From the IMG/VR virus record IMGVR_UViG_3300014820_000003, positions 1 through 42,272 of that record: a DNA stretch of 42,272 nt; one strand, 5' to 3'. The notes under the pieces are model-generated. The model worked only from the letters and a program-made list of their open reading frames with translations. It was not told where the DNA came from and did not search any database. The stretch comes from a virus. The first letter of the stretch is position 1. Every line of letters starts with the position of its first letter. This document shows positions 7,293 to 15,583 of the stretch, one piece after another. Both the position numbers and the translations under genes were made by a program.

Positions 7293-9670
7293 TAACATTA
7301 TTTGTAAGTCTTTATCTCTTTTCATATATATTACGAATAGTTCGTGGTGCTAAAATAAACACATTGTCGTGCGGACTATTTGGTTATTGCGGAAGCGAGC
7401 CTCCTGATATGAGTAAGATTAAAATATTAGGAATTTTAAATGAGGCAAGGGGTACACATTCCTGTGGAGTGTTTTATAATAATAAAATACTAAAGGGAGT
7501 TGATAAAGAAGCAATATTTACTAATTTTTTAGCTAACAATACAATCAATGCTGTAGAAGGAGCAAATATCTTTATAGGACATACCCGTTGGGCTACTCAT
7601 GGAGAGCACTCTGCTGAAAATGCTCATCCGTTTTCAGTAAATAATGAGTTAGTATTAGCTCATAATGGAACGCTTTCTAACTCTTGGACATTGTGTAATA
7701 CCTATAAAATAAAGCACGATAATATCAGAGTGGATAGTTTGGCACTTGCTTGTTTATTACACCAAGAAGGTGAGAAGGTCTTATCTGAATACAAAGGAGC
7801 TGCTGCCCTACTTTATTATAAAGTAGATAGTCCAGACAGCTTATTTGTATATCATGGAGCATCTAAGAAAAAACCTGACGGAGAGGAAGAAGAGGAAAGA
7901 CCATTATACTATATGAAAACCAAAACAGGTTTCTATTTCTCCAGTTTATCTTATGCTTTGGAAGCTATAAAAGAAAATAGTAAAGAAATTCCCACGCTTG
8001 TTCCTTATAATAGAGTATTAAAATTTACTAAAGATAAGCAGGAAAGAAAATTTTTTAAAGTAGATAGAGGAGATTGTAATGTAGAGTATCCGAGGCAAGT
8101 CAATAATAATTCAGATATTAGACAATTTATTGGCTACCCTAAAGCCTCTGATTATGCTGGTAAAGGAACTGTTGCTTTTAATTCCTCAATCAAAAAAGGA
8201 GAAGAAAAAGTAGAATCGGAAATTTGGAAAGAAAGCTTACCTAACAAGTCTTATGATAACACTAACAATTTTATTTATTTTCATAAAGGGAGATATTGGA
8301 AAATAGAGAATAGCGAACAAGCTCAGGTAACTACTCTTGCTGACGGTTGTTTAAACTTATCCAAAAAAAGTGGTTTTATATGTGACAATGGAGTACACTT
8401 TTATTTCTATAAAGGGGTGTTGTTAACAGGATACACTGCTTTTAACACTGTTAAATCTTCTGAGGTTCAGGAGAAGTTAAAAAATCTAAACTTTGCTTCT
8501 GTAATAAGTAAGTATTCAAAATACCCTGTTACAAATCTTGAAGATGAAAGTGAATATGTTCCTGTAGCAGCAGTAAGATTTTGCTGGTATAGAAACGGCA
8601 GACCAGAAAGATCTGGTTTTACTCCCCTGTTCTCCAACAGAACTTATGTTTTTAAAGAAGGACAATTGATAAAAATATCATGCTCTGATAAAGCAGAAGA
8701 ACCTTTATTTAAAAAAGATTATTCTAAATTGTTAAAAGAACTGATAGAAGCAGATAAAAGATTCTCTGAAAATGAAGAAGACTTGGCTAAGCAAGTTAAA
8801 ATCAATTTTCCTACAGAAAAAGAAAAAGCAGAACATCTTCATAAGTTTGAAAAAGAATTAAAATTCTTTAACAAAAAAGGATGGGCAAAAGATACAGATA
8901 TTCATGCTGAACTTACTAATGTAGGACAAAATGCTTTAGATGCTTATATAAGAGATGCATCTTGGGCACAATCAGAAGTAACTATTCTTACAAAGGAAGT
9001 TAATGAAAGAATGGAGGTAATTTTTTCAGATGCTGTATTAAACAGTACATCAATCCTTCAAGAACTTCCGAATATTGGAAATTTTAGTGACTATTTAGAA
9101 GACGCAATAGAAGACCAAAGAGCTTTAAGTTCTGCTATAAAAGGAGTTGTAAGAAATGGGACTGATTCTTCAAGACATTCTGCTTCTTCTGAGTATGAGA
9201 TAAGTGATTCTGGACTTTGGGTTCTTAAGAGTGACCTTACTACTAATGTTGAGAACTTTGCAGAAAAATCTTGTAAAGAGTGTGGAGGAATTGGTTTAGA
9301 CTTAGAAAAAGAAGAAAAAATAAAATGTCCTAACTGTGGAGGAACGGGAATAGAACCAACAAATAAATTATTTTCTGACCCCGAATTAAATGAAAATAAA
9401 GAAGCATTGCTTACTGATTTGGAAGAAGCTAAAATTTTAGAGGATAGTTGTGCTACTGAAATTTTATCAGATTTTGTAGATACTATAAGAAGTTTAGATT
9501 CCACAATAGATTCTCTATCAGAATTAGATAATTCTGAATTAGCAGCAGATTCCTGTCAGATATTAGTTGAACAAGTATCAATTATTAAAAGAAGTCTTAC
9601 AGAAGTAGGAAGTAGGTTTGGATTAGATAAATTCATAACACAAATAAATAAAAAATCATTACTATGTTAA
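7289..9670 (+). CDS. Class II glutamine amidotransferase fused to a long C-terminal region with a DnaJ-like zinc motif
   Basis: A 793-residue protein. Residues about 28-235 are an Ntn-type glutamine amidotransferase: CGLFGYCG with candidate nucleophile Cys28, RGTHSCG, IGHTRWATHG and LAHNGTLSN, closest in pattern to the GlmS/PurF glutaminase domain. Cys28 is not next to the initiator Met; a hydrophobic leader (residues 2-19) precedes it. The ATG at 7289 is supported by the ATGA overlap, so the leader must be a propeptide that is removed, as in PurF or GltB. The rest (about 240-793) is not recognised, apart from two CxxCxGxG-type units, CKECGGIG and CPNCGGTG (about 661-687), that resemble the DnaJ zinc finger. 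It probably delivers ammonia to the amidoligase encoded next door (7-base overlap). Confidence 0.82.
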   Translation: MITLFVSLYLFSYILRIVRGAKINTLSCGLFGYCGSEPPDMSKIKILGILNEARGTHSCGVFYNNKILKGVDKEAIFTNFLANNTINAVEGANIFIGHTRWATHGEHSAENAHPFSVNNELVLAHNGTLSNSWTLCNTYKIKHDNIRVDSLALACLLHQEGEKVLSEYKGAAALLYYKVDSPDSLFVYHGASKKKPDGEEEEERPLYYMKTKTGFYFSSLSYALEAIKENSKEIPTLVPYNRVLKFTKDKQERKFFKVDRGDCNVEYPRQVNNNSDIRQFIGYPKASDYAGKGTVAFNSSIKKGEEKVESEIWKESLPNKSYDNTNNFIYFHKGRYWKIENSEQAQVTTLADGCLNLSKKSGFICDNGVHFYFYKGVLLTGYTAFNTVKSSEVQEKLKNLNFASVISKYSKYPVTNLEDESEYVPVAAVRFCWYRNGRPERSGFTPLFSNRTYVFKEGQLIKISCSDKAEEPLFKKDYSKLLKELIEADKRFSENEEDLAKQVKINFPTEKEKAEHLHKFEKELKFFNKKGWAKDTDIHAELTNVGQNALDAYIRDASWAQSEVTILTKEVNERMEVIFSDAVLNSTSILQELPNIGNFSDYLEDAIEDQRALSSAIKGVVRNGTDSSRHSASSEYEISDSGLWVLKSDLTTNVENFAEKSCKECGGIGLDLEKEEKIKCPNCGGTGIEPTNKLFSDPELNENKEALLTDLEEAKILEDSCATEILSDFVDTIRSLDSTIDSLSELDNSELAADSCQILVEQVSIIKRSLTEVGSRFGLDKFITQINKKSLLC

Positions 9671-11229
9671 GTCACTCAGAAGATTCTACTTTACCAAATA
9701 AAGTAGTTACCCTTTTCAATGGCTCATTAGAATATAGAGCAAATTGTAAAAAGATTAAAAACAATTTTTATGTTATAAATAAACATTGTTTTGAAGTAGA
9801 TGGTAAATGGTATAGAGAAGAATCAGGATTAGTAAGTAAAGATTATGAAACAGAAAAATGGTTTTTAAATGATTCTCCTCATAGAAGAATAAAAGCTTTA
9901 GTAGATTTTAAAGATGGAGAGCCTGTAATTGGGTGGATTACGGAGAATCCATACAATAATGTATTAGCAAAAACCAAACCTTCATCATTTGATAGAGTTC
10001 CTTTATTATATGCTCTAAATTCAGATATTTTATCTGAAAATGGATATATTGAAGATATTTCTTCTGGAGTATGGTCGTCTAAAAAAGATTTATCGTTAGA
10101 CTCAATAAGAAAACATAACATTATTACTAATTCAGTTAATTACACTGAGAAAGGATATAACATAGAGGATAATTACAATGAAGCTGCATTAAAAAAGAAA
10201 TATTATGATGAGTATGATTTGCCTCTTACTAAAGATGTAAGAAGGTATTCTAAATTTTTAAATGATGTTACTTTCGGATTAGAGTTAGAATGTTCTCATG
10301 GTTTTATTCCTGACAATTTACAAAACAGAATGAACTTAGTAGTTTGTAGAGATGGTAGTTTAAACGATGAGAGAGGAAGACCTGGGCCGGAATTTGTTAC
10401 AAACCCATTGAGAGGCGCTAAAGGTTTACAAAACATTGTCAATATATCTAATGAGTTAAAAAAGAGAACTTTAATAAGTACTAAATGCTCATTACATATT
10501 CATTTAGGTAATCTCCCTACTTCAAGATTATTTTTAATAAGCTTATATGTACTTTCTTATAAAATTCAGGACGAGGTATACAAAATGTTTCCCTATTATA
10601 AAACAGATTACAATGCTGCAAATAAAGAAAAGGATTATTGTCAGAAACTGAAGAAAATGAATATGGGTAAACTGTCTCCTTCTGCTGATAAGGAAGAGTA
10701 TGAAAAATATATAAATGATAATTATACTAAATTATTTTATTGGTTATCTCAAAATCATAATGGTAGTGGGTATAACCCAGGCCAAGACTGTAATAGAAAA
10801 CAACATTGCCACCCAGTTGCTCAAAAATGGCAAAGAAAGAACAGATACTATTGGGTTAATTTAATGAACACTCTTTTCTCAACAAGAAACACTGTGGAAT
10901 TTAGATTGCATACACCTACTGTTAACAGTCAAAAAATTATAAATTGGTTATTTATAGTTAATGCAATAGCAAGATATGCTGTACTTAATAGCAGAGAGAT
11001 CTTAACCTCATCTAAAAAGATAACACTAAGTTCTGTTTTAAACTATTATAAAGATACATTCAGAATACCACAAGCGGAATTTTTAAGCGAGTATCTTAAA
11101 GCTTACGTAGATGAAAGAACAGAAGCTTTCCAAAAAGACTACATAAAAGGAGATTATCTATCTTCATGGGAATTAGAAGGAGATAAAACTTATGAATTTA
11201 AGCACAAAAATATTTCACATTTATTTTAA
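9664..11229 (+). CDS. Amidoligase_2-family enzyme (second amidoligase)
   Basis: A 521-residue protein. The C-terminal two-thirds matches the putative amidoligase family: FGLELECSHGF (metal-binding Glu pair), RDGSLN with GPEFVTNPLRG, SLHIHLGN (paired His), RYYWVNLMNTLF and NTVEFRLHTPTVN, all in the expected order for the glutamine-synthetase/GCS-like fold. The first about 190 residues are an extra region, with IKNNFYVINKHCFEVDGKWY resembling short stretches of the preceding GATase gene. The enzyme should form amides with ATP. It overlaps the class II GATase by 7 bases, which suggests that the two act together, the GATase feeding ammonia or presenting glutamine. It is the last gene of the cassette; substrate unknown. 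Confidence 0.85.
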   Translation: MLSHSEDSTLPNKVVTLFNGSLEYRANCKKIKNNFYVINKHCFEVDGKWYREESGLVSKDYETEKWFLNDSPHRRIKALVDFKDGEPVIGWITENPYNNVLAKTKPSSFDRVPLLYALNSDILSENGYIEDISSGVWSSKKDLSLDSIRKHNIITNSVNYTEKGYNIEDNYNEAALKKKYYDEYDLPLTKDVRRYSKFLNDVTFGLELECSHGFIPDNLQNRMNLVVCRDGSLNDERGRPGPEFVTNPLRGAKGLQNIVNISNELKKRTLISTKCSLHIHLGNLPTSRLFLISLYVLSYKIQDEVYKMFPYYKTDYNAANKEKDYCQKLKKMNMGKLSPSADKEEYEKYINDNYTKLFYWLSQNHNGSGYNPGQDCNRKQHCHPVAQKWQRKNRYYWVNLMNTLFSTRNTVEFRLHTPTVNSQKIINWLFIVNAIARYAVLNSREILTSSKKITLSSVLNYYKDTFRIPQAEFLSEYLKAYVDERTEAFQKDYIKGDYLSSWELEGDKTYEFKHKNISHLF

Positions 11230-11238
11230 CTATTATTT

Positions 11239-11892
11239 ATGAAGACTTATTATAATTTTATTCCTTATGATGAGGTTGTTTCATTAAAGAGTTTTATATG
11301 TATTTATGGAACATATGATAATTATAGAAAAAGAAAAAAACCTAATTTCTTTACCTTTAATCATGAAGATTTATGTATTACAGGTGAAGAATTTATAAAA
11401 TTCTGTAAGATATTAAATTTATGGGGATTTTCTAACACAGTGGAGATTGTAAAAGAAGGATTTATCTGTGTCTTCCCAAATAAAGATTACGACACAGATA
11501 AACAATTCTTAACTGCTGTAACAATTATAAGATATGCAGTAAAAACATCTTATCTTGGAATAAATTATGGAACAGATAAAGTTATTCATACTATGTTTGA
11601 ATACAAAAAGAAACATCCACGTTTAGATTATTTTATCTGCTTTCAAATTGCTTGTTATTTAACAATGGAAGGTAAAAATTGCCCTGGACATTCTTGTTTC
11701 CTTTCAGTTTCTAAATTAGTATCCTTTAAAGAATTAAAGGAAAAGAAATTTCCAGTCGATTCTGTTAATTCCTTATTTTTTAAGGAACTGATTCCTGAGT
11801 TTAGCTCTGATTATCCAGATTCTTGGATGTTTAAAAAAATGCACGACTTAATAAACAAAGATGAAGAAGCAGCATTAAAACTTTTGTTATGA
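11239..11892 (+). CDS. Hypothetical protein, 217 aa (paralogue of the gene at 13150)
   Basis: No known family. The protein contains KFCKILNLWGF near residue 60, an FLTAVTIIRYAV helix and a CPGHSCFLS segment. The same pattern, with matching spacing, occurs in the protein encoded at 13150-13938 (RFMNYCGF, IFAALTAMRYIY, DTGHSFSG). They look like diverged copies of one gene. The conserved GHS with nearby Cys could be a metal or active site, but that is a guess. The end overlaps the next gene by ATGA. Confidence 0.65.
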   Translation: MKTYYNFIPYDEVVSLKSFICIYGTYDNYRKRKKPNFFTFNHEDLCITGEEFIKFCKILNLWGFSNTVEIVKEGFICVFPNKDYDTDKQFLTAVTIIRYAVKTSYLGINYGTDKVIHTMFEYKKKHPRLDYFICFQIACYLTMEGKNCPGHSCFLSVSKLVSFKELKEKKFPVDSVNSLFFKELIPEFSSDYPDSWMFKKMHDLINKDEEAALKLLL

Positions 11893-12263
11893 AAGAAGAA
11901 AAATTAAAAATAATAAAGAAATTATACTCAATAGCTATTGGCGAACTTGTAGGAGATAGAATGAATATAGAAGAATATACTAATCGTATTAAAAGAGAAG
12001 TAAACAAAGTAAAAGAAATATATCCTGATTATACAGAAATTACTTTTGAAGGAGAATATGAATATGGTTATTATAATGATAGTTCATATAAGGTATATTT
12101 TTATGGCGTTAGAGAAGAAACGGATGAGGAATATAACAAGCGTATGGAAGAACATGAAAAAAGGAAAGAATCTGCAATAAAAGCTGCAATAACGCTAAAA
12201 AAGAAAAAAGCAGAAGAAGAACTATCTCTATATCAGAAGCTAAAAGCTAAGTTTGAAAAATAA
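11889..12263 (+). CDS. Hypothetical charged coiled-coil protein, 124 aa
   Basis: A Lys/Glu-rich protein with an ordered-looking core (ITFEGEYEYGYYNDSSYKVY, beta-type) and a long helical C-terminus from about residue 75 (EETDEEYNKRMEEHEKRKES and on) likely to form a coiled coil. Function unknown. The gene ends directly at the promoter for the HNH gene; its TAA forms part of the upstream AATAAATTTG block. Confidence 0.6.
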   Translation: MKEEKLKIIKKLYSIAIGELVGDRMNIEEYTNRIKREVNKVKEIYPDYTEITFEGEYEYGYYNDSSYKVYFYGVREETDEEYNKRMEEHEKRKESAIKAAITLKKKKAEEELSLYQKLKAKFEK

Positions 12264-12264
12264 A

Positions 12265-12296
12265 TTTGCTTTTCTAAATAATTAATCATAGCTTTG
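12265..12296 (+). promoter_or_regulatory. Bacteroidota-type promoter TTTG-N20-TAGCTTTG
   Basis: TTTG at 12265-12268 and TAGCTTTG at 12289-12296 are separated by exactly 20 bases, matching the known Bacteroides -33 TTTG / -7 TAnnTTTG promoter. The start codon at 12302 is only 5 bases after the -7 box, so transcription should begin at or next to the ATG and give a leaderless mRNA. The -7 box lies inside a palindrome (12287-12304). Confidence 0.8.
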
Positions 12297-12304
12297 CAGC
12301 TATG
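12287..12304. repeat. Palindrome over the -7 box and start codon
   Basis: CATAGCT (12287-12293) and AGCTATG (12298-12304) are perfect inverted repeats around TTGC. They cover the -7 element and the ATG of the HNH gene. Because the transcript should start near 12302, the left arm would not be transcribed, so a DNA operator is likelier than an RNA hairpin. Confidence 0.5.
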
Positions 12305-12664
12305 AAAAGAAAAAGTAAAATTGAAAAACCTTATAATGCAGGTACAATGACATCTGCGGCGTTCTTTGGAATGATAAGAAGCAGGCTAAGACAAGCGAGC
12401 AGATGGTGGAAACCTATATTAAATGTTAAAAATGCTGCAAAAGTTCCTTATAAAGGAGATAATAAGAGAAGAAAATTTTCTTATATATGTTCAGGCTGTA
12501 AAAAAGAATTTGATGCAAAGAGTGTGCAGGTGCATCACATCGTGGAGTGCGGTACATTACGTTCTTTTGAGGACACAGGAGAATTTTGTAGAAAACTATT
12601 CTGCGAAGAAAAAGATTTAGAACTCTTATGTGATAAATGCCACGATAAAAAACACAAAAAATGA
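12302..12664 (+). CDS. HNH endonuclease-like protein
   Basis: A 120-residue protein with a basic N-terminus and a C-terminal HNH layout. The first zinc knuckle is CSGC (63-66), then VHHIVECGT (77-85) with the catalytic His pair, and LELLCDKCHDKKH (106-118) with the second Cys pair (110/113) and the final His114. HNH enzymes with structural zinc nick or cut DNA. Single-gene phage versions act in packaging, recombination or as homing nucleases. The size and isolated promoter fit a phage housekeeping HNH rather than a NUMOD-type homing enzyme. It is transcribed from its own promoter, probably as a leaderless mRNA, with a palindrome that may make it autoregulated. Confidence 0.75.
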   Translation: MKRKSKIEKPYNAGTMTSAAFFGMIRSRLRQASRWWKPILNVKNAAKVPYKGDNKRRKFSYICSGCKKEFDAKSVQVHHIVECGTLRSFEDTGEFCRKLFCEEKDLELLCDKCHDKKHKK

Positions 12665-13137
12665 AAATATATTTTGCTAAATATTTTCCTGTAGAGGGAG
12701 AACCCGATAATGGAGATATGGTAATTTCGCCTGATGGTAAAATTACTAAAGTTGTTTTAAGTGAAATTACTTACCCCGAAGATTATACAATAGGTGGTGC
12801 TAATTTAGCCAAACTCTTCCTTTGTTCAAAAGATATAAAGATAGGAGATAAAGTTAAACTACTTGAAGGTTCAAATAATGATTATGATATTAAATTTGAA
12901 GATGAAATAGGAAACGATCTATGGTTTAAAGTAATAGGAGAACTTAGTCCAGACGCAATTTGGGTAAAAGAAGGAGATGAATTTAATGAGGAAGAATGGT
13001 CATTATTTGGTTATAAACAAGGAATGATCTTTCCAGATGGAATATTAAAAAATCCTGAGTATCAAGCAAAATACAAAAAAGATTATATTCACTTATTTGT
13101 AAAAATTAAATGTCCAACCTGTAACACATTTCACTAA
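12661..13137 (+). CDS. Hypothetical protein, 158 aa
   Basis: An acidic protein with a beta-rich start (KIYFAKYFPVEGEPDNGDMV) and a C-terminus ending in CPTCNTFH, a lone zinc-knuckle-like CxxC...H. I recognise no family; the look is that of accessory proteins in Bacteroidota phages. It overlaps the HNH gene by ATGA and so shares its promoter. Confidence 0.6.
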   Translation: MKIYFAKYFPVEGEPDNGDMVISPDGKITKVVLSEITYPEDYTIGGANLAKLFLCSKDIKIGDKVKLLEGSNNDYDIKFEDEIGNDLWFKVIGELSPDAIWVKEGDEFNEEEWSLFGYKQGMIFPDGILKNPEYQAKYKKDYIHLFVKIKCPTCNTFH

Positions 13138-13149
13138 AAAATATTTTGT

Positions 13150-13938
13150 ATGAATAATTTATATGACAAACCACTAAAACTTATACATAATGGTGGAAGA
13201 TATGAGCATAGTTGTATTTATAAAATGGATAACCCCGATAAGTTTTATCAAAAAATTGGAGCTTGTCACTCAGGAGTAAAAGATTATCTTCAGTTTAATC
13301 CAAAAAGTAAGAATGAATTTTTTCTCTATATTAGAAAAGACCTGTTAGTATATTCTTTAGATGATTTAAAGAGGTGGTTGAGGTTTATGAACTACTGTGG
13401 GTTTAAATTTCATTTCCTAAAAGAAGAGAAAATTTCTTTGGGTAAAGAGCCAGGCAATCCATATTCATATAGTTTTTCAGGAGATGTTTACACACTAAAA
13501 TTAAAATGTGTAGAATATATAAATAATATGCATATATTTGCAGCCCTTACAGCTATGAGATATATCTATTATAATTTTGGTTTTGGGTATATTAAAATTC
13601 CAGAGGCAGTTTTTACTTTAAAAAAAGAATTTAAAGGAAAGATTGATGGAATACAAGCATTATTATTAGCCTATCATTGCATTGGAGTAGATGATACAGG
13701 ACATAGTTTTTCAGGATTAGAACCTAATCATAGAGATAAGGGAATAACTATTTCTAAAAAATCTTTTTATAAAGGAATAAAAGCTGTGGTGAAAGAAAAA
13801 GTTACTACTCTAAATTCTTTACTTTATGAGCCTTCTACTAAAAGTAGTAGAAAGATAAGATCATTATATGAGGAAGGTAATTTTAAAGCATTGGGAGAAT
13901 ATATTTTTAATAAAAAAGAGAAAAAAAATATAATTTAA
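13150..13938 (+). CDS. Hypothetical protein, 262 aa (paralogue of the gene at 11239)
   Basis: No known family. It shares with the product of 11239-11892 the ordered blocks LRFMNYCGF / CKILNLWGF, IFAALTAMRYIY / FLTAVTIIRYAV and DTGHSFSG / CPGHSCFL, and the overall alpha/beta rhythm. This copy has a longer N-terminus and a basic C-terminus (KKEKKN). The next gene begins directly after the stop codon. Confidence 0.65.
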   Translation: MNNLYDKPLKLIHNGGRYEHSCIYKMDNPDKFYQKIGACHSGVKDYLQFNPKSKNEFFLYIRKDLLVYSLDDLKRWLRFMNYCGFKFHFLKEEKISLGKEPGNPYSYSFSGDVYTLKLKCVEYINNMHIFAALTAMRYIYYNFGFGYIKIPEAVFTLKKEFKGKIDGIQALLLAYHCIGVDDTGHSFSGLEPNHRDKGITISKKSFYKGIKAVVKEKVTTLNSLLYEPSTKSSRKIRSLYEEGNFKALGEYIFNKKEKKNII

Positions 13939-14517
13939 ATGATAGATAATTTTTTCCAACTAAAAGCATTGCTTAAATTTGAATCTGAAGATGATTTTTA
14001 TTTTTGTCAGATACTAAAGCGTAAGAAAGAGCATAAAGAACTTGGAAGTAATTCTTATGTTGTTAAAACTTATTTTATTAAGAGTGCAGAAGATTTAGAA
14101 TTTTACAAACCTGAAATGATTAATATTGCTGAGTTTCATAATGCAAGGGTTTATTTAAATCTGAATAAACGTAGCTTTGAGCGCACAGCATTTCACACAT
14201 TAAAGAAAATTACAGATCAAATCCTCAATAAGGACTATAAGAGCGCAAGAAAGGCCTATGCTTCAGTATGTGGAATGTATGCAGCAGATGAAGATAAAAC
14301 ATGGGTAGTAGATATTGATACCCCTAAAGGTAGACAAGCTAATGAAGTTCTTAAACTTATAGATAGTTTGCAACCTGTTGGTAATAAGCTTATTGCAATC
14401 GTAGATACTAAAAATGGTTTTCATATTATAACAAAGCCTTTCAATATACAGGAGTTTAGTAAACACTATGATTATAATGTGCATAAAAATAATCCAACGG
14501 CACTTTACATTCCTTAA
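13939..14517 (+). CDS. Possible archaeo-eukaryotic primase (AEP)-like protein
   Basis: A 192-residue protein whose C-terminal half carries TWVVDIDTP (Asp125, Asp127) and, 35 residues later, VDTKNGFHIITKP (His162). The order DxD, then a small-residue turn with His on a strand, resembles motifs I and II of the AEP/PrimPol fold, where the aspartates bind metal and the His binds the nucleotide. Motif III (a further acidic residue) is not obvious, and the chain is short. It may therefore be a minimal or inactive primase-like domain. A DnaG-like primase is also encoded at 36249. Confidence in the gene is high, in the function low. Confidence 0.5.
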   Translation: MIDNFFQLKALLKFESEDDFYFCQILKRKKEHKELGSNSYVVKTYFIKSAEDLEFYKPEMINIAEFHNARVYLNLNKRSFERTAFHTLKKITDQILNKDYKSARKAYASVCGMYAADEDKTWVVDIDTPKGRQANEVLKLIDSLQPVGNKLIAIVDTKNGFHIITKPFNIQEFSKHYDYNVHKNNPTALYIP

Positions 14518-14524
14518 AAATAAA

Positions 14525-14556
14525 TTTGGAAAATTAAAATAAAGGTTTTACCTTTG
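14525..14556 (+). promoter_or_regulatory. Bacteroidota-type promoter TTTG-N20-TACCTTTG
   Basis: TTTG at 14525-14528, a 20-base spacer, and a perfect TAnnTTTG at 14549-14556. The upstream AAATAAATTTGG block is shared with the promoter at 34524. The ATG of the nuclease gene (14561) is 4 bases after the -7 box, so the transcript is predicted to be leaderless. Confidence 0.85.
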
Positions 14557-14560
14557 AAAA

Positions 14561-15583
14561 ATGCAAGAAGAAAAATACGCAAACACATTAGCAATCAGCT
14601 CCACATCTGTCAAACAGTTTAAGACTATGCCTCCTATAGAATGGAAGAAGTTGTGGATTACTAAAGAAAAGGAGCAAAAGAGTAGCATTGCTTTAAATAA
14701 AGGCTCATTAACAGATGATTTATTATTTAATCCTGATGTAGTAGATGAGCGATATTTAGTAATGGAAGTTAAAAAGCCTTCAGACTCTATCTCTTATATA
14801 ATAGAAAATATATTTGCGCCTGATGAAAATATTTTTCTTGGAGATTTAAAAGATAAGGCGTTAGAATGTGCTAAAAGAGCGCCAATGCCTGATAATAAAA
14901 CAGGATATGGACAATCTTGGAATGAGGATACACTATTTGATAAAATTATATCAGCAGGCAGTGAGTATTATGAGTTTCTAAAGACTACTAATGGAAAGTG
15001 TGTAGTAGGTTCTTCTGAATACATGGCTGCTCTTGGAATGGCAGAGGCTATGAAAAAATCTAAAGAAGTTGAAGAATTTCTTAATCCTAAATTGAATAAA
15101 TTCCAATTCCAAATAATAACAGACGATGATTTTCCTGATAAACTTAAAGGTTGTTTAGATATTTTGCATATTAACGATAAGAAGAAGCAGATTAGAATAG
15201 TAGATTTTAAAACAGCAGATAATGCTTTTTATTTTATATCTAATATAGTAAAGTTTGGGTACTTAGAACAGATGTCATTCTATATCAAGTTGCTTAATAT
15301 TTGGCTTCAAGAAAATGGTAAAAAATATTTGAAATATGAAATACTGCCACCTATGAATATAGTTATAGATAGCAGATATAACACTCCATATTTCTACGAA
15401 TATAATTGGAAAGATATTCAAGCAGCGTGGAATGGATATTTTAAATACGGAAAAATGCAAAATGGTATTAAAGACACTATAAAAGAAATTCAGTGGCATA
15501 TCCTTAATGACAAATGGGACTATCCTATGGAGCATTACATATATGGAAAGATTAATTTAAGTTTAATAAATCACAATGAATAA
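14561..15583 (+). CDS. PD-(D/E)XK nuclease, RecB/exonuclease VIII-like
   Basis: A 340-residue protein with a clear PD-(D/E)XK core: KLKGCLDIL (Asp200), KKQIRIVDFKTAD (Asp215, Lys217), then FGYLEQMSFY containing the QxxxY motif (Gln237, Tyr241) typical of the RecB/AddAB/lambda-exonuclease branch. Glu/Asp and Lys bind two metals for hydrolysis. Phage members degrade one strand at DNA ends to make single-stranded tails for annealing or RecA. The window also encodes RecA, a Sak4-like ATPase and an SSB-like protein, which fit that pathway. It has its own promoter. The last 8 bases overlap the next gene if that gene starts at 15576. Confidence 0.85.
   Translation: MQEEKYANTLAISSTSVKQFKTMPPIEWKKLWITKEKEQKSSIALNKGSLTDDLLFNPDVVDERYLVMEVKKPSDSISYIIENIFAPDENIFLGDLKDKALECAKRAPMPDNKTGYGQSWNEDTLFDKIISAGSEYYEFLKTTNGKCVVGSSEYMAALGMAEAMKKSKEVEEFLNPKLNKFQFQIITDDDFPDKLKGCLDILHINDKKKQIRIVDFKTADNAFYFISNIVKFGYLEQMSFYIKLLNIWLQENGKKYLKYEILPPMNIVIDSRYNTPYFYEYNWKDIQAAWNGYFKYGKMQNGIKDTIKEIQWHILNDKWDYPMEHYIYGKINLSLINHNE

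Noticed and set aside
9091-9504. 137-residue minus-strand ORF inside the class II amidotransferase gene
   Set aside because: It lies wholly within a long gene with clear domains; its Ser/Leu-rich composition is the usual antisense shadow. The same applies to the minus-strand frames at 2899, 5361, 9879, 14263, 15275, 16395, 20447, 21435, 21934, 23716, 24764, 24964 and 31891.
4009-11229. Interpretation of the amidoligase cassette as a DNA hypermodification pathway
   Set aside because: No thymidylate-synthase-like, hydroxymethylase, DNA base kinase or glycosyl/aminoacyl-DNA transferase gene is visible in the window, so a DNA target is not supported.
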